Origin: Clarkia xantiana subsp. parviflora
Taxonomy: Eukaryota > Streptophyta > Magnoliopsida > Myrtales > Onagraceae
Assembly: GCA_036873135.1 (NCBI GenBank)
Contig: JAPTYO010000017.1
Coordinates: 1,984,001-2,048,000, forward strand
Direction: 5' to 3'
DNA length: 64,000 nt
A program made the position numbers and the translations under genes. Below are positions 23,198-34,516 of the stretch, piece by piece. Within the stretch, counting starts at the first letter, position 1, and the number at the start of each line of letters is the position of its first letter. The notes beneath the pieces were generated by a model. That model had not been told where the DNA came from, did not search any database, and saw only the letters and a program-made list of their open reading frames with translations.

Positions 23198-25907
23198 ATG
23201 TCTGGTAAGGAATCCTTCTTCGTTGCTTGTTCGTCTTTTTCTTTCTAATTTTTCCAAGAGTCCCACTGTATTTTCTTGCCCTGGTTGCTTTTCAGACAGC
23301 GGTTCCAGCTCTGAGGGGAGAAAACCCTTTAATTTTGATTATGCTCCAAATGAGATTTCCAATACTGCCTATGATGCAGCTCTCCGAGAGGGTTGCATCA
23401 CCATCACCTGGGAACCTCGTTTCCTATATCCTAGGCATCGTCCCTCGAGTGACTCTGAGGTTACTCGCCCCCAGAAAGGGAGGTGTTTGTCTCTACGGGA
23501 CAAATATCAGCGGGGATCAGGTTCCCCTTTTGCGGTAATCTGGTCGAGCTGTGCCATCATTACAGAACACACCCCACCACCTTTTCTCCCCATGCCATCC
23601 GCCTCTGGAACGCCTTTCAAGTCCTCTGTCTCCGACAGAAGTGGGTCTACAGCCTCCAACTCTTCAGAACCTTTTATGGGATGAAGTGCAACGAGGCGGG
23701 GGTTTGCGCCTTCTACCCCCGGATGCCCAAGTGGAGTAAGCAGCAGCTTGCCCGGTACGGTTGGACCAGTGAAACCTGGAAGGTGGTCAAGGGTCGGGGA
23801 CTCTTGATCGATACAGGGTCCGACAATAGTAGCTGGAAGAAGAGCTACTTCTTTATCCGTCACTCCTCAATCCCCTGGCCTCGCTGGGAGGTGGTAGCAG
23901 ACCCTCCGCCTGCTTTCCACACTTATGCTGACGAGGATTTCGAGACTCTCCAACTTATCCAGCTCTATCGGTGGGAGGAGTCTTACACTCCTCTCAACGC
24001 CAACTCACTCGTGGAGCGGGACCTGGTGCACGCCGGGATCCGACTCCTCGATATTGTTTCTGGGGGGCAGCTCTTCGACGGCCCTTCTAACATGGTCTCT
24101 TGGGTAAATTTCTAACTTTTCTTTGTTTATTGTTTGCAGCCAAGAAGGTATCTGTGCAGACTGATCTATTCCTTAAGCAGGGGGAGACTGATGCTGTCCG
24201 CCCCTCGCGGAAGAGGAAGTCTGCCAAGAAGGCTGCTGCTAGGTCGGGGTCTCCTTCAGCGGAGCAGCCCAAGCGGAAGCGGGTGGATCTGGACCAGCTC
24301 TTCGATGTCCAGAACGCTGAAGAAGGTAAACAACTTCGACTTGCTATTAAATCGTACAAGAGGATGGTCCCGTCGGATTTGATTTCCTCGACCAAGGAAG
24401 GCCGCATTACTGATGTCAAAAGAATCCTTCGAGGCGAAACTCCCCGAGTCTTGAAGGCAGGCTATTATCATTATCGTGGGAAGGATCAATACGTCTCCCG
24501 ACGTATCATCTGGTGTAAGAATCCCGATGAAATTCCTGACTACCTTTCTGAAGCTTCTCATCCTCCAGGTGCAGGTCGCTCGGGAGCTTCCGCGGGTGCT
24601 GCAGCTTCCGCAGACGCACCGCCTTCAGCGGGGGTGCCTTCCTCAGCTGGAGAGAAGGCTCCAACTGGCGAACAGTTTCGTCAGGTGGAAACTCTGGACT
24701 CCTCCGAGGAGACTGGCGGGGTTGACCCCCCTCAACAGCGTCGGAAGGCGGGGCAATCCCCCTTGAAACCAACCCCTCAAGGGCCGCCTCCTTCGTCTTC
24801 TCTGCAGCAGCGGCAGCTCTCACCTATCCACGACTTCTCTCCTTCCCCTGTTCGGGCCGAGACGGAGGCGTGCCCTCTCATTCCTCGTCCTATCTCTCCC
24901 CTTGATCTTGATGGGGACTTCTACTGGCCCTTCAATTCTTCACAGGCGAATGCCCCCTGGACTCCTATTCAGACGCTTCAGGAAGTCCCGCTCACACAAG
25001 GGGAACAGGACCAGGAGCTGGCCCTGCATCTGCTGGCGGGTTCTATTCTGCCTTCTATGCGGCATCCGATTTACCTCAATCGGACGCATATGCAGCGGGA
25101 CATCAGGGATATGGCTGTGCGCCGCATAGAGGTGAGACTTTGCTTTTTTCCTGTTGATGATAGATCGGGTCGTTTGTTCATTAACACTTTTCCTTCTTAT
25201 TGCAGGAGCTCGGGGACTACAATCGCCTCATCGGGTATGTTATTGCCTATGATGAGGGCCGGGAGCGGGACCGAGGGGTCCGCGAGCAGCTTCAGGCGGA
25301 TTTAAAGGCCTCCCAGTCTTCACAGGGGAAGCTTGCCAAAGAGCTAGCTGCCCTCAATCAGAAGATTCGGGACCTTCAGCAGCAGATCGCGGACTTCGAG
25401 GGGCTCTTGAGGCAAGAGCGGCAGGAGCGGGGAGCAGTTGTGGATCGGCTGACCCAGGAGAAGAAGGCTACCGAGGACCAACTGGTCCTTGAGAAGAAGG
25501 CTTTGGAGGAGCTAATCGCGGGGTTTCCTGCGCAGCTGGCTGAAGCGGAGGCAAAGGGCCGGGAGGACTATCGGAGGTCTGAAGGCTTCCAAGCTGATGC
25601 CATGAAGTTCTTTGGCGCGGAGGTGGAGAACACTCTCTTCAATGCGGTTGAGGAGCTCCACCTGGAGTACGGGGACGCTATCAACTTCGACAAGTCTCCT
25701 TCCCTCGCTCCCTTTGCGAAGAAGTACTTTGCTCTTTCCGAGGAGAGTGATGGGGGGAGTACCCCCGTAATTGTCGAAGATGCTTCTGAACTTCCAAGTA
25801 CGGACGCCCCGATAGTCAATCCTCCCGAAGCCAATCCTGCGGATCCCTCTGCTACCGACTCCGCGGACCCAGCTGCTGCCAATGCTGCCGACAAGGACCA
25901 AGCTTGA
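23198..25907 (+). pseudogene. Tat-2 antisense gene with three introns, coiled-coil C-terminus
   Basis: My exon model is 23198-23204, 23296-24103, 24145-25131 and 25206-25907, with GT..AG introns. The acceptor at 24144 or 24147 keeps frame; the more obvious one at 24139 does not. The short first exon ATGTCTG joins ACAGC to give MSDSGSSSEG. Exon 2 encodes a Trp/Phe-rich domain (IRFPFCGNLVELCHHY, IRLWNAFQVLCLRQKW, WPRWEVVADPPPAF). Exon 3 carries the possible nuclear signal EQPKRKRVDLDQ (about 24265-24300), a Ser/Pro/Gln-rich stretch and a conserved LALHLLAGSILPSM. Exon 4 encodes a long coiled coil (LAKELAALNQKIRDLQQQI and on) and an Ala/Asp-rich acidic tail. A single G is missing near 23480 against Tat-1, shifting exon 2. 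Since Tat-1 is intact there and broken elsewhere, the ancestor was probably open. Function is unknown. Confidence 0.82.
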
Positions 25908-26089
25908 ATATTTTTATCTTTTAGAGTCCTTGTATCTTCTTCTCTTGTGTTGTCGTCGGGCCCTTGAGCCCTTATCAATATCAAACTTCTCTAGTTCCGA
26001 TCTTTTGTTGCACTTCTCCGAGTGACTTTACTTATACGTGCTTAAGTCGAAACTTCGACACTTAAGACATTCTCGTACGTCCTTCCCGA
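25908..26089 (+). other. Tail of the antisense gene
   Basis: No coding potential. The sequence matches 7731-7847 of Tat-1 in reverse complement, and probably holds the 3' end of the antisense transcript. I see no strong AATAAA. Confidence 0.5.
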
Positions 26090-26870
26090 CGATTTAATAA
26101 CTTGCACCACTTAAGGCGACTTAATATCGAGTGCATCACTTAAGACGACTTTAATTACTACTTAGGATAAACCTAAAGATTGTGCACCACTCAAGGCGAC
26201 TTAATTCTTAGCAGTCGAAACCTCGACACTTAAGACGACTTTATATTACTTAGAGTAAATCTAAGAATCGTGCATCACTTAAGACGACTTTCGGATACTT
26301 AGAATAAATCTAAGTATTGTGCACCACTTAAGGCGTCTTTTCTAGGGCATCACTTAAGACGACTTTCGGATACTTAGAATAAATCTAAGTATTGTGCACC
26401 ACTTAAGGCGACTTTCGGATACTTAGAATAAATCTAAGTATTGTGCACCACTTAAGGCGACTTTCCTCGTGCACCACTGAAGGCGACTTTTCTCGTGCAC
26501 CACTGAAGGCGACTTTTCTCGTGCACCACTGAAGGCGACTTTTTTTGTGCACCACTGAAGGCGTCTTTCCTCGTGCACCACTGAAGGCGACTTTTCTCGT
26601 GCACCACTGAAGGCGACTTTTCTCGTGCACCACTGAAGGCGACTTTTCTCATGCACCACTGAAGGCGACTTTTTTCGTGCACCACTGAAGGCGTCTTTTA
26701 CACTTAGCATAAATCTAAGGACAACTCTTATTTGGAAGCAACCTCTTTATTTATTGACGGCATAAGATTGGCTTACATCGAATTAAACGATAAATAGCAT
26801 ACACCACTTAAGGCGATTTTACATCGGGCACCACTTAAGGCGACTTTATCGGGCACCACTTAAGGCGACT
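26090..26870 (-). repeat. 26-bp tandem repeats downstream of Tat-2 pol
   Basis: The array is the counterpart of 7010-7730, read on the minus strand. The left half is mixed, with several CTTAGAATAAATCTAAG blocks spaced irregularly. The right half (about 26445-26700) is a nearly pure run of about ten 26-bp units with core AAGGCGACTTTTCTCGTGCA. The purer run carries CACTGAAGG where the rest has CACTTAAGG, so a single variant was recently multiplied in this copy. Confidence 0.9.
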
Positions 26871-26874
26871 TTCT

Positions 26875-28596
26875 TCAAGCATGGTGTTTCTTCAAGTGTT
26901 CGCCACTAAAAGAATGCTTTAACGTTCTGCCATCGAGGTCTTCCAACTTGTATGCGTTCGGAACTGGCATCCCCACGACCTTATAAGGTCCTTCCCATTT
27001 TGGTGACATCTTGTTGATTCGATCCAAAAGGGTGAACTCGTTGCGACGCCAAACCAGATCCCCGACAAAGAATTGTCGGGACTTCACTCGCCGATTGTAG
27101 TATCTGGCCGTCGCTAAGCGCATTCGAGCTTGGACTTCATCGGCTTCCCGCCTTTTCTCTTCGAGTAGGTCCAAGTCCAGACGTCTCATTTCATCGTTCG
27201 TTAGGGGCTCGTAATATCTCATCCGATGGAACGCCACAGCTACCTCCACAGGTGCGACAGCTTCCGTGCCATAAACGAGGCCAAACGGAGTCTCCCCTGT
27301 TGATCGTTTGGGTGTCGTTCTAACAGCCCAAAGTACATTTTCCAGTTCGTTCAGCCACTTGCCCTTCAAGGCATAGACCCTCTTCTTTAGGCCATCCATC
27401 ACGATTTTGTTGGCTGACTCCACCTGGCCATTAGTCTGAGCATGGCGTACGGAGGCGGTCCGATGCTCAAAGTTCAATTCTTCCAGATACTCCCTCACCT
27501 GAGAGCCGTTAAACGGTGGGCCATTGTCGCTGATCACCACCTTAGGAATCCCGTATCTGGACACGATGTGGGTTTGGAGGAACTTGACGATCTGGTTCCC
27601 CGTTGTTCTGGCCAATGCCTTCGCCTCTATCCATTTCAAAAAATAATCGATAGCTACAAGTAAATACTTACATTGTCCTTGTGCTTGTGGAAGAGGTCCC
27701 ACCAAGTCGATGCCCCACTGCGCGAAGGGCCAAGCGCTCTTGATGGATGTCAGGTTGGCGGCCGGAGCCACGATACTCGGGGCGTACCTCTGGCACGCGT
27801 CGCATGATCGGACCAACGTCGTTGCTTCTTTGTTCATCGTGGGCCAATAGTAGCCTAAGTTCAACACCTTCCTCAAAATGGATTGGGCCCCTTCGTGACA
27901 AGCCGCGACCCCCTCATGCATTTCCTTCAGGATTCGATTGGTGTCGGGTTCTGCTACACACTTCAGGTACGGAGTCGAGAACCAGCCCTTCTTGTACAGC
28001 TGATTGTCCAGCATCACATAATTAGACGCGATCCGACATATCCTGTCTGCTGCTACCTTATCCTCGGGGACTGCCCCCGTAGTCAGATACGCGACTATCG
28101 GGGTCATCCAGGTGGGCTCTTCCTCCGATCCTGTCTCAATGGTGCACACCTGCGTTGGGTCGATGTTTGATAAGATCACCTTCTCCAGGAAGTGTACCTT
28201 CCGATTTTCTTCCAAAGGTGCCCCCAGGGCAAATTTGCTCAAGGCGTCTGCCTCTACGTTCTCCTCCCTCGGGATAGCCTCGATATCGAAGCTTTTGAAG
28301 CTCTCTCTTAGGGCTTGTACCTCTCGCAGATACTTTTTCATTATCGGACTCCTTGCTTCGTATCGCCCTTGAACCTGGTTCACGATTAAAGCTGCGTCGC
28401 ACTTCACTCTCAAGTGATCGATTCCAGTGCCTTTGGCGATTTTTAGGCCCGTGATAAGAGCTTCGTACTCCGCTTCGTTGTTTGTGGCCTTGAATGTTAA
28501 AGCCAAAGCATATCGGAGCGGTTCACCTTCACCCGGTGGTATCAACAAGAAGCCCGCTCCTGATCCGTCTGAACTCGCGGAGCCATCTGTGTACAT
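26875..28596 (-). CDS. Tat-2 second RNase H plus integrase, long open frame
   Basis: 573 codons open on the minus strand. The N-terminal 150 residues are the archaeal-type RNase H with MYTDGSASSDGSG, NEAEYEALITGLKIA, CDAALIVNQVQG and EADALSKFA, all acidic positions kept. Integrase follows: zinc-binding HEGVAACHEGAQS and CDACQRY, catalytic Asp at 27706-27708 (WGIDLVGP), Asp at 27526-27528 (ISDNGPPF) and Glu at 27418-27420 (NGQVESANK), then VWRRNEFTLLDRI. It is the best-preserved coding part in the window. The first Met is internal to the polyprotein and not a natural start: RT lies upstream in another frame because of a one-base loss near 28625. So it is an intact module of a broken pol. Confidence 0.93.
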   Translation of the reverse strand: MYTDGSASSDGSGAGFLLIPPGEGEPLRYALALTFKATNNEAEYEALITGLKIAKGTGIDHLRVKCDAALIVNQVQGRYEARSPIMKKYLREVQALRESFKSFDIEAIPREENVEADALSKFALGAPLEENRKVHFLEKVILSNIDPTQVCTIETGSEEEPTWMTPIVAYLTTGAVPEDKVAADRICRIASNYVMLDNQLYKKGWFSTPYLKCVAEPDTNRILKEMHEGVAACHEGAQSILRKVLNLGYYWPTMNKEATTLVRSCDACQRYAPSIVAPAANLTSIKSAWPFAQWGIDLVGPLPQAQGQCKYLLVAIDYFLKWIEAKALARTTGNQIVKFLQTHIVSRYGIPKVVISDNGPPFNGSQVREYLEELNFEHRTASVRHAQTNGQVESANKIVMDGLKKRVYALKGKWLNELENVLWAVRTTPKRSTGETPFGLVYGTEAVAPVEVAVAFHRMRYYEPLTNDEMRRLDLDLLEEKRREADEVQARMRLATARYYNRRVKSRQFFVGDLVWRRNEFTLLDRINKMSPKWEGPYKVVGMPVPNAYKLEDLDGRTLKHSFSGEHLKKHHA

Positions 28597-30122
28597 CTTC
28601 CAGGTATTTTCTTCATTTGGCTGTTCTGTTGCTCTGCCCTCTCTGGTTGTTCTTCTGTCGGGACCTCCGTGGTTGCCCCCTCTACAGGGCCCGCTTCTTC
28701 CAGATCGGGGGCTGTAGATTCTGCTATGAAGTCTGCTAATGCTTGGCCCTTAATGGCTGTCCTCGGAGCGAAGTGTATGCGAAATTCGCTTAGCTCTACT
28801 GCCCATTTCACTAATCTCCCCGACGCATCCGGTCGGTTCAAGAAATGCTTCAAAGGCTGGTTCGTTAGCACAGTGATCTCGTGCGCGTGGAAATATGGCC
28901 TTAGCTTCCGAGCGGTAATAATCAACGCAAAGAGGTACTTCTCAACGGCGGGGTAGTTCAATTCAGATTTGGCAAATGCCTTGCTTACATAATAGACGGG
29001 GACTTGATTACCCTCGACAATCTTTACTAACACAGAGCTAATGGCAAATTCAGAAACAGCCAAATAAAGAAAGAGCGGCTCGCCTGGAACCGGTTTTGCC
29101 AGCGGCGGGAGTGTGCGAAGGTGCTGCTTGAGTGCTTGGAACGCCTCTTCACATTTGGCGGTCCATTCGAATTTTTTGTTGGCCCTCAAGACTTCAAAAA
29201 ACGGCATTGATCGGTCGCTGGCTTTGGACAAGAAGCGATTCATTGCAGCTAGTCGGCCATTCAGCACTTGCACCTCCCGATGATTTATCGGAGACTGCAT
29301 CTCCTCGATTGCCCTCAACTTCTCAGGATTCACTTCAATTCCTCTCTGACTCACCATGAAGCCCAAGAATTTCCCTGAGTGGACTCCGAAGGCGCATTTC
29401 GTCGGGTTCAAGCGGACTTGATGGAGCCTCATCCGCTCAAATGCCATGGTAAGGTTGTGTACGTGGTCCTCGGCTTGTCGGGATTTCACCAGCATATCGT
29501 CCACGTAAGCTTCCATGGTTTCTCCCAGCATATCTCCAAACAGTTTGTTCACCATCCGTTGGTAGGTGGCCCCAGCATTGATCAACTCGAAAGGCATGAC
29601 ATCGTAGTGGTAGATGTCACTGTCCGCGTAGAACGCTGTTTGGGGAGCGTCTTCCTTGGCCATTTTGATCTGGTTGTATCCTGAGTACGCATCCATGAAA
29701 CTCAACAGCTCGTGTCCCGACGTGGCATCCACCAGCTGGTCGATCCTCGGGAGTGGATAGCAATCCTTAGGGCAAGCCTTGTTCAAGTCGCGGAAGTCCA
29801 CACACATTCGCCATTTCCCGTTAGTCCTCTTCACCAGTACTGGATTGGCAACCCAAGTCTTGAATCGAAGCTCCCTAATGAACCCAGCATCGAGCAACCT
29901 GCCCACCTCCTGCTGGATCGCGATCTTCTTATCCGTGCCCATCGGACGCCTTTTCTGTGTGATAGGCTTGATCGCGGGGTCTATCTTTAGCTCGTGTACG
30001 ATCACACCGGGGCTGATTCCTGGCATATCGCTGGGGGACCAGGCAAACAGCTCCTTGAACTCCTTCAACAACTCCACCAATTTTTGGGCTGTCTCCTCCG
30101 TCAGAGCAGACCCGATTTTCAC
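28597..30122 (-). pseudogene. pol: Tat-2 reverse transcriptase and degenerate first RNase H
   Basis: The frame is open from 30122 into the frameshift near 28625. RT motifs are KWRMCVDFRDLNKACP, SFMDAYSGYNQI and the catalytic YVDD at 29496-29507. One RT position differs from Tat-1 in a motif that is usually fixed: MPFELINAGATY where Tat-1 has MPFGLINAGATY. The first RNase H (LFLYLAVSEFAISS, VLTNQPLKHF) has lost the usual acidic residues, as in Tat-1. The open frame ends in out-of-frame residues up to 28542. A stop at 30129-30131 separates it from the protease. Confidence 0.93.
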
Positions 30123-30900
30123 CTTCCTCTAGGGTCCGTCGATCTCGACTTCTTTCAGATCTTCTACGGGGGCGGGACGCCCAAACTCTTCTCTGGGATC
30201 TGTGTCTGTCTGGAGGACAGTCATGGCCTCTCGCCTCCTCCTCCGGGTGGCATTAACATAACATTTTCAGGAAGCCACCTGGTCGCCCTTGACCTCTCCG
30301 ACGCCGTGGTCGGTCGGGAACTTCATCTTCTGGTGCACAGTCGAGGCAACCGCCATTAGAGGATTAATGGTGGTTCTCCCGATAATTGCATTGTAGGTCC
30401 CCGCGGAATCAACCACGACAAACTCCACGTTCCTCCTTTCTGATTTCCACCCACTACCAAACTCCACTGGTAGGGTGATTACTCCTAGCGGATAGGAGGT
30501 TGAGCCAGAGAACCCGACCATCGGAAAGTTTGCCTCCTTTAGGTCTTTCTTCGTCTTCCCCATAGCCTCCAGCGCGTCCATGAATAGGATGTCGGAGGAG
30601 CTCCCCCCGTCGATTAGAATCCTCTTCATTTCGAACCCGTCTACATCCAAGGTTACCACCAAGGCATCGTCATGCGGAGTCTCTACGCCTATGAGGTCCT
30701 CCGACGAGAAGGAGATCACCATCTCTTCTTTCAAGGTCCAGGATCGGGACCTCTTACCCAGTACCACCGCCGTAGGGATCCTAGAGGCATAGACCTCTCG
30801 GGCGGATGAGGTATCACCTCCAGCAGCAAATCCTCCATGAATCACGTTGATAACTCGTCTCTCCTTGCGAGCACTGGATGACTTTGGATCGGTTCTATTC
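30123..30900 (-). pseudogene. Tat-2 aspartic protease region
   Basis: The motif LIDGGSSSDILF has its catalytic Asp codon at 30609-30611; NAIIGRTTINPL follows. The frame is continuous with gag, without the shift that Tat-1 has near 3330. A TGA at 30267-30269 (an Arg codon in Tat-1) and a TAG at 30129-30131 (a Gln codon in Tat-1) end it. The protease core itself is unbroken. Confidence 0.88.
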
Positions 30901-32479
30901 TTCTTCGGGGATCCATCGCGGGATCGGGAACGGGACCGCGATCGGGACCGAGAGCGGGATCGACACCGCTTATCCCCGACGAATTCCTTGAGCTTCCCCT
31001 TCTGGATTAGCTTTTCAATCTCCTTCTTCAGTTCCCGACAGTGATTGGTGTCGTGACCATTTGCGCGGTGAAATCGACAGTAGCGATCCGTGCGGGATCC
31101 CAAGAATTCTCCATCTTTCTTCGGGGGGTACTTGGAGATACCTTGTCGTTCCATGACTGTCAGCACTTCTGCCATGGAGCAGTTGAGAGGAATGTCAAAA
31201 TCCTCCCGCTTATCCTTCCTTGAAGAACGTCTGTCGTCCCTCCGATCCGGACGTCCTCGATTCTTGCCACTGTCGGGTTTACCTTTTGACTTACGATCGT
31301 CGAAGGGTTTACTTGACTGTTTCCCTTTGTTCGACTTTGGGGGCTCCAGTTCTCCCGCGGCTATCTTTGACTCCTGGACATCGATCTGCCGCTTCACCCT
31401 CTTCTGCAATGCCTCCATATTCCACACAGCCTTCTCAGCCACGCTGTGCATCAGGTCGGAGCCATAGGGGGCTGTCAGGTTCCGAATGAAGGTGCGGATG
31501 GTTTCGCCCTCCGAGATTTCTTCGTCTATCTCTGCTACGCTGGCTGTGTACCGCTGGTAATAATGAGCCAGCGATTCGTCGGGCCTCTTCACCACCTGGG
31601 TCAGGGACCTCACGCTCTTCAATAAACGCCTCCGACCCTGGTACTGCTGAATGAACCGATCGTGCATGTCTGCCCAGCAAGTGATGCAACCTGGGGGCAG
31701 ACTAAAGAACCAAGTCAGGGCCCTTTCTCCCAGTGTGTTCGGGAACAACGTACACACTATGTCTTCACTTGGGGCTCTTCCCAGACACGCCATGAGGTGC
31801 TTCTGGACGTGGCGAACTGGATCTCCTTCGCCATCATACTCCTTTATCGTGGGGATGCCTAGCCCAGGCGGGGCTAGGGTGTCAATGAGTCGGGGGACGA
31901 AGAGATGAGTGGATCGATCCCTCAGCTCCGACACCAGCGGCTTCTGTTCTCCCATACAGATGTTCATGATCTTCACCACCTGGTCGGGAGTGATGGGACC
32001 ATTCAGGGGAATGGTCCTGTGCTGTACAGGTCCTGGCCCATCAACCACGAACCTTTCCGGCTGACCAATTGCCCTACCTCTGTCCTGGCCTCGGGGCGGG
32101 GCTTCCTGTGCGTCCCGACCCTCCGTTGGCGGGGTCGCTTCCTCCAACGGGGGCATCTCCTCCTGCCTCCTCGCAGCCTCTCTCCGATCCAAGAGAGCCT
32201 CTACAGCCGCCAGAAACATGGGCATGGCCTCCGCCACGGCCCTTGTCAAATCTGCAACTGGGGGAGCCTCCTGCCCCCTGTTACCCTTGTGCTGAGGGGC
32301 AACATCTTCGGGATGCGATCCATTGTGCCCCCTGTCTGGGAGAGCTCAGCCGGGGGATGGTTCTGGTTTTCTTCTTGTTCCGGTACTGAATTCAGATTCG
32401 TTGCATCGGGGTGACGGGAACCACCGGATTGTCCCTGTCTTCTGTTCTTGCCAGCCGCCATTGATCGAGTAGAAGGCAT
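30901..32479 (-). pseudogene. gag: Tat-2 gag
   Basis: ATG at 32479 (MPSTRSMAAGK) lies about 20 bp beyond the primer site. A frameshift between about 32260 and 32340 separates the first residues from the long frame that starts at 32249. That frame carries the capsid-like part (LTWFFSLPPGCITCWADMHD), the C-X2-H-X4-H-X4-C zinc knuckle at 31038-31080 and the Arg-Ser run at about 30905-30970, then passes directly into protease. The three internal stops of Tat-1 gag are absent, so the two copies decayed separately. Confidence 0.92.
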
Positions 32480-32496
32480 ATCAGCTTTTTGTTTGA

Positions 32497-32515
32497 TTCC
32501 CACAGACGGCGCCAA
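32497..32515 (-). other. Tat-2 primer-binding site
   Basis: The minus strand reads TTGGCGCCGTCTGTGGGAA immediately after the 5' LTR, identical to the Tat-1 site. Confidence 0.85.
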
Positions 32516-33213
32516 TGTTGGATCACGGTGGAACTCTGGTACGGACTTTGACGGAAATCCCAGCTCCTTTGCTCCACGCAATCCTGCAAGAGGGGATAGA
32601 CCGGGCGGTGACCCAGAATCCCTCTCCGATGCTTAAATGAGTATCTCGTATGACTGGCAAGTAATAAACTCAGAGTGTATTCAACTCTACGTAAGTCTTT
32701 CTGAGGTGATCTCCTGCCCTTTTATAGGCAAAGAGATGCCTCAGGTACCTGGCGAACCGTTAGGGGTGGTTAGCCCGTATCCCGCATATCTCGGACGTGA
32801 TCTCGCGTATCTTAGCCATGCCCCGCGTATCTCGGCCACGCTCCATGTATCTTAACCACATTCCGCGTATCTCGGCCACGCCCCGCATATCTTGGCTTTA
32901 TCCTCTGATAACGAGTCCCGACTCCCGTCGGGGACTCCAGAGTTATCTCGTTGTGTCACCGCTCGGGGCCCCTCGTCATCGTGACAGGGCCAATCATTCT
33001 CAGGGATTCATCATCGGGGCCTACTTAAAGGCTTCTTATCGGGAGCTTCCAGCTCCACTGTCGGAACCGACTCTGTCGGGACCTTGCCTCGTCGGGACTC
33101 CCTTGGTCGGGACCCTTCTCTTAGGTCATCTTGACCTTCATTTTGGGGCCTGGTGGGCCTGTTTGCCATTTCCTCGCCGTTAAAGGGCCTGACGGCTATA
33201 GTCGGACCCATCA
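32516..33213 (-). repeat. Tat-2 5' LTR
   Basis: 698 bp, partner of 21946-22643. On the minus strand the TATA box TATAAAAGG is at 32718-32726, with the 20-bp-type repeats (GCGTATCTCGG words) at about 32770-32900 upstream of it. The next bases 33214-33218 are the GCCCC duplicate. Confidence 0.95.
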
Positions 33214-33218
33214 GCCCC

Positions 33219-33581
33219 TATTTATAGGGAACCTAAGGATCATGCTCAAATTTGAATGGCTTGATGTCGGTATGTGGAAATGCGTATACCGTCACCAAGG
33301 TGGACTATGCGTACACCGACTTCTCGCAATCTGCAAAAATAATCGGGATGAGCGCGGAGAAAGACAGTAATCAATCCGGGACGGGTCCGGATTGTCTTGG
33401 GCAATCCAGACCGGTCCGGATCGCCTTAGGGCAATCCGGAAGTCCTTCGGCCCGGGAATTGCGCGTATCGCGGACCGTTTTTAGACTTGGGTGTCCGTGA
33501 AAGGGTTTTTTTTACGGGTTTTGGGATATTTTACGAGGCCCGAAATGTAAATACAAACCCTAATTGGACAGATATCTAACA
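33219..33581 (-). repeat. NA-1 5' LTR, second part
   Basis: The remainder of the LTR cut by Tat-2, aligning with 13650-14024 and ending CTAACA at 33581. TGGGT at 33582-33586 is the NA-1 target duplicate. Confidence 0.92.
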
Positions 33582-33586
33582 TGGGT

Positions 33587-34516
33587 CTTGCCTCGTCACA
33601 TAGGCACGGTCGTCAGGCTGGAGGGGGAACCTCTACTATGTCAAGACTGGCAAGGAACCGCGGTGTTTCGAAAGATAAACCTGGTTAAGCAAAATGATCA
33701 TTTGGTTTCGGGGTAACACAACATGATAATTGTTTTGTTTATCACTGTGATGAACTCTGTTTATCGGAAACCACATTCTGGGCCTGATGAAGATCGGCTA
33801 TAGCATATTTCATTTCCCAGTCCTGACAATATGTAGATTTAGGTTATTCCATCGACGCGCACTTCATACTGCAGTTACCATGTTTGAACACGGGATCATG
33901 CTCGGTTGTGCTAAGTGGAATCTTCCGAGGTTCTGATGGGCGCAAACTTCTTCACCTTGAGCGTGTGACTGATCCCGGGTGCTTACTGAAGGAACACCCG
34001 AAGTATCCTTACCACTTAGAACTTGTATCTATGGTTGGGCTCAATGTTTGCCCCTAGACGTACGAACGCAGTGCCCGATCAATAAGGTCCAGAGACCACG
34101 TAATGGAAATCGGTTGAGTTTAACCGAGGATATGAGCAATGCGGATGGTCATATACACCTGTAATTCTCCGACTCTTGTATTCACTAGGTGGCCATAAAC
34201 CAGTTATTAGTTGAAGTTTGTGAATACTTATACGGATGCCTTGGAGAAGTGTTCCTATGTGGAAACTAGAAAATTGGAGAATAACAGTGGACCATGGATA
34301 GAGCGCGGCATAGAAAAGTAACATGTTGATAATAGGTTAGGAATCAACTCGCGGACGCTACAACGCTCTTAATAGATTAGTAGCACGATGTCCGTTGTGT
34401 CTTCTGGTCGCACGGAAAACCTCGTATGAACAAATCAGAAGCTGGACTGGATCGAAGATTAATTTTTAATGTGTTGGTCGACAACATATTAACAGGCACC
34501 CTCCCATTCCGGCGAG
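33587..34516 (+). other. copia-1 noncoding region between RNase H and 3' LTR
   Basis: The sequence continues 13171-13305. It has no open frame of interest but is conserved in inverted orientation in copia-3 (36650-37512) and copia-4 (38042-38149 with 46375-46740). Examples are AACCTGGTTAAGCAAAATGA at about 33679 and its complement near 37470-37500 and 46620-46650. So it is a long 3' leader-like part of the copia family and not host sequence. It ends in a degraded polypurine tract before the LTR. Confidence 0.8.

Larger units (their letters stand above)
21946..33213 (-). mobile_element. Tat-2: nearly complete Ty3/gypsy LTR retrotransposon, Tat type
   Basis: This 11.3-kb minus-strand element has the Tat-1 layout. 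The LTRs (21946-22643 and 32516-33213) are 698 bp each and differ at about 13 positions by eye, so it is the youngest insertion I can date here. The target duplication GCCCC lies in the NA-1 LTR. Coding order on the minus strand is gag, protease, RT, degenerate RNase H, second RNase H, integrase, followed by a 26-bp repeat array and an antisense gene on the plus strand. Gag-pol has a frameshift in early gag, stops at 30267-30269 and 30129-30131, and a frameshift near 28625. The RNase H-integrase part is open. Confidence 0.96.
13306..33581 (-). mobile_element. NA-1: gag-only (non-autonomous) LTR element, split by Tat-2
   Basis: The element lies on the minus strand: 3' LTR at 13306-14024, internal region 14025-21615, 5' LTR at 21616-21945 continued at 33219-33581. 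The LTRs begin TGTTGGGTTC and end CTAACA (plus strand). The target duplication TGGGT is at 13301-13305 and 33582-33586. The interior holds a gag-like gene but no protease, RT, RNase H or integrase that I can find, so the element depended on proteins from elsewhere. Tat-2 lies in its 5' LTR (duplication GCCCC). NA-2 at 38150-46369 is a relative in the opposite orientation. Confidence 0.9.

Noticed and set aside
24139..24144. Acceptor TTTGCAG at 24139 as the intron 2 end.
   Set aside because: It is the best-looking site but shifts the frame in both Tat copies; the AG at 24144 or 24147 keeps the frame. RNA data would decide.
26403..26710. Minus-strand frames with repeated KSRLQWCTRKVAFSGA.
   Set aside because: Read-through of 26-bp repeats (three frames of one unit), not a protein.
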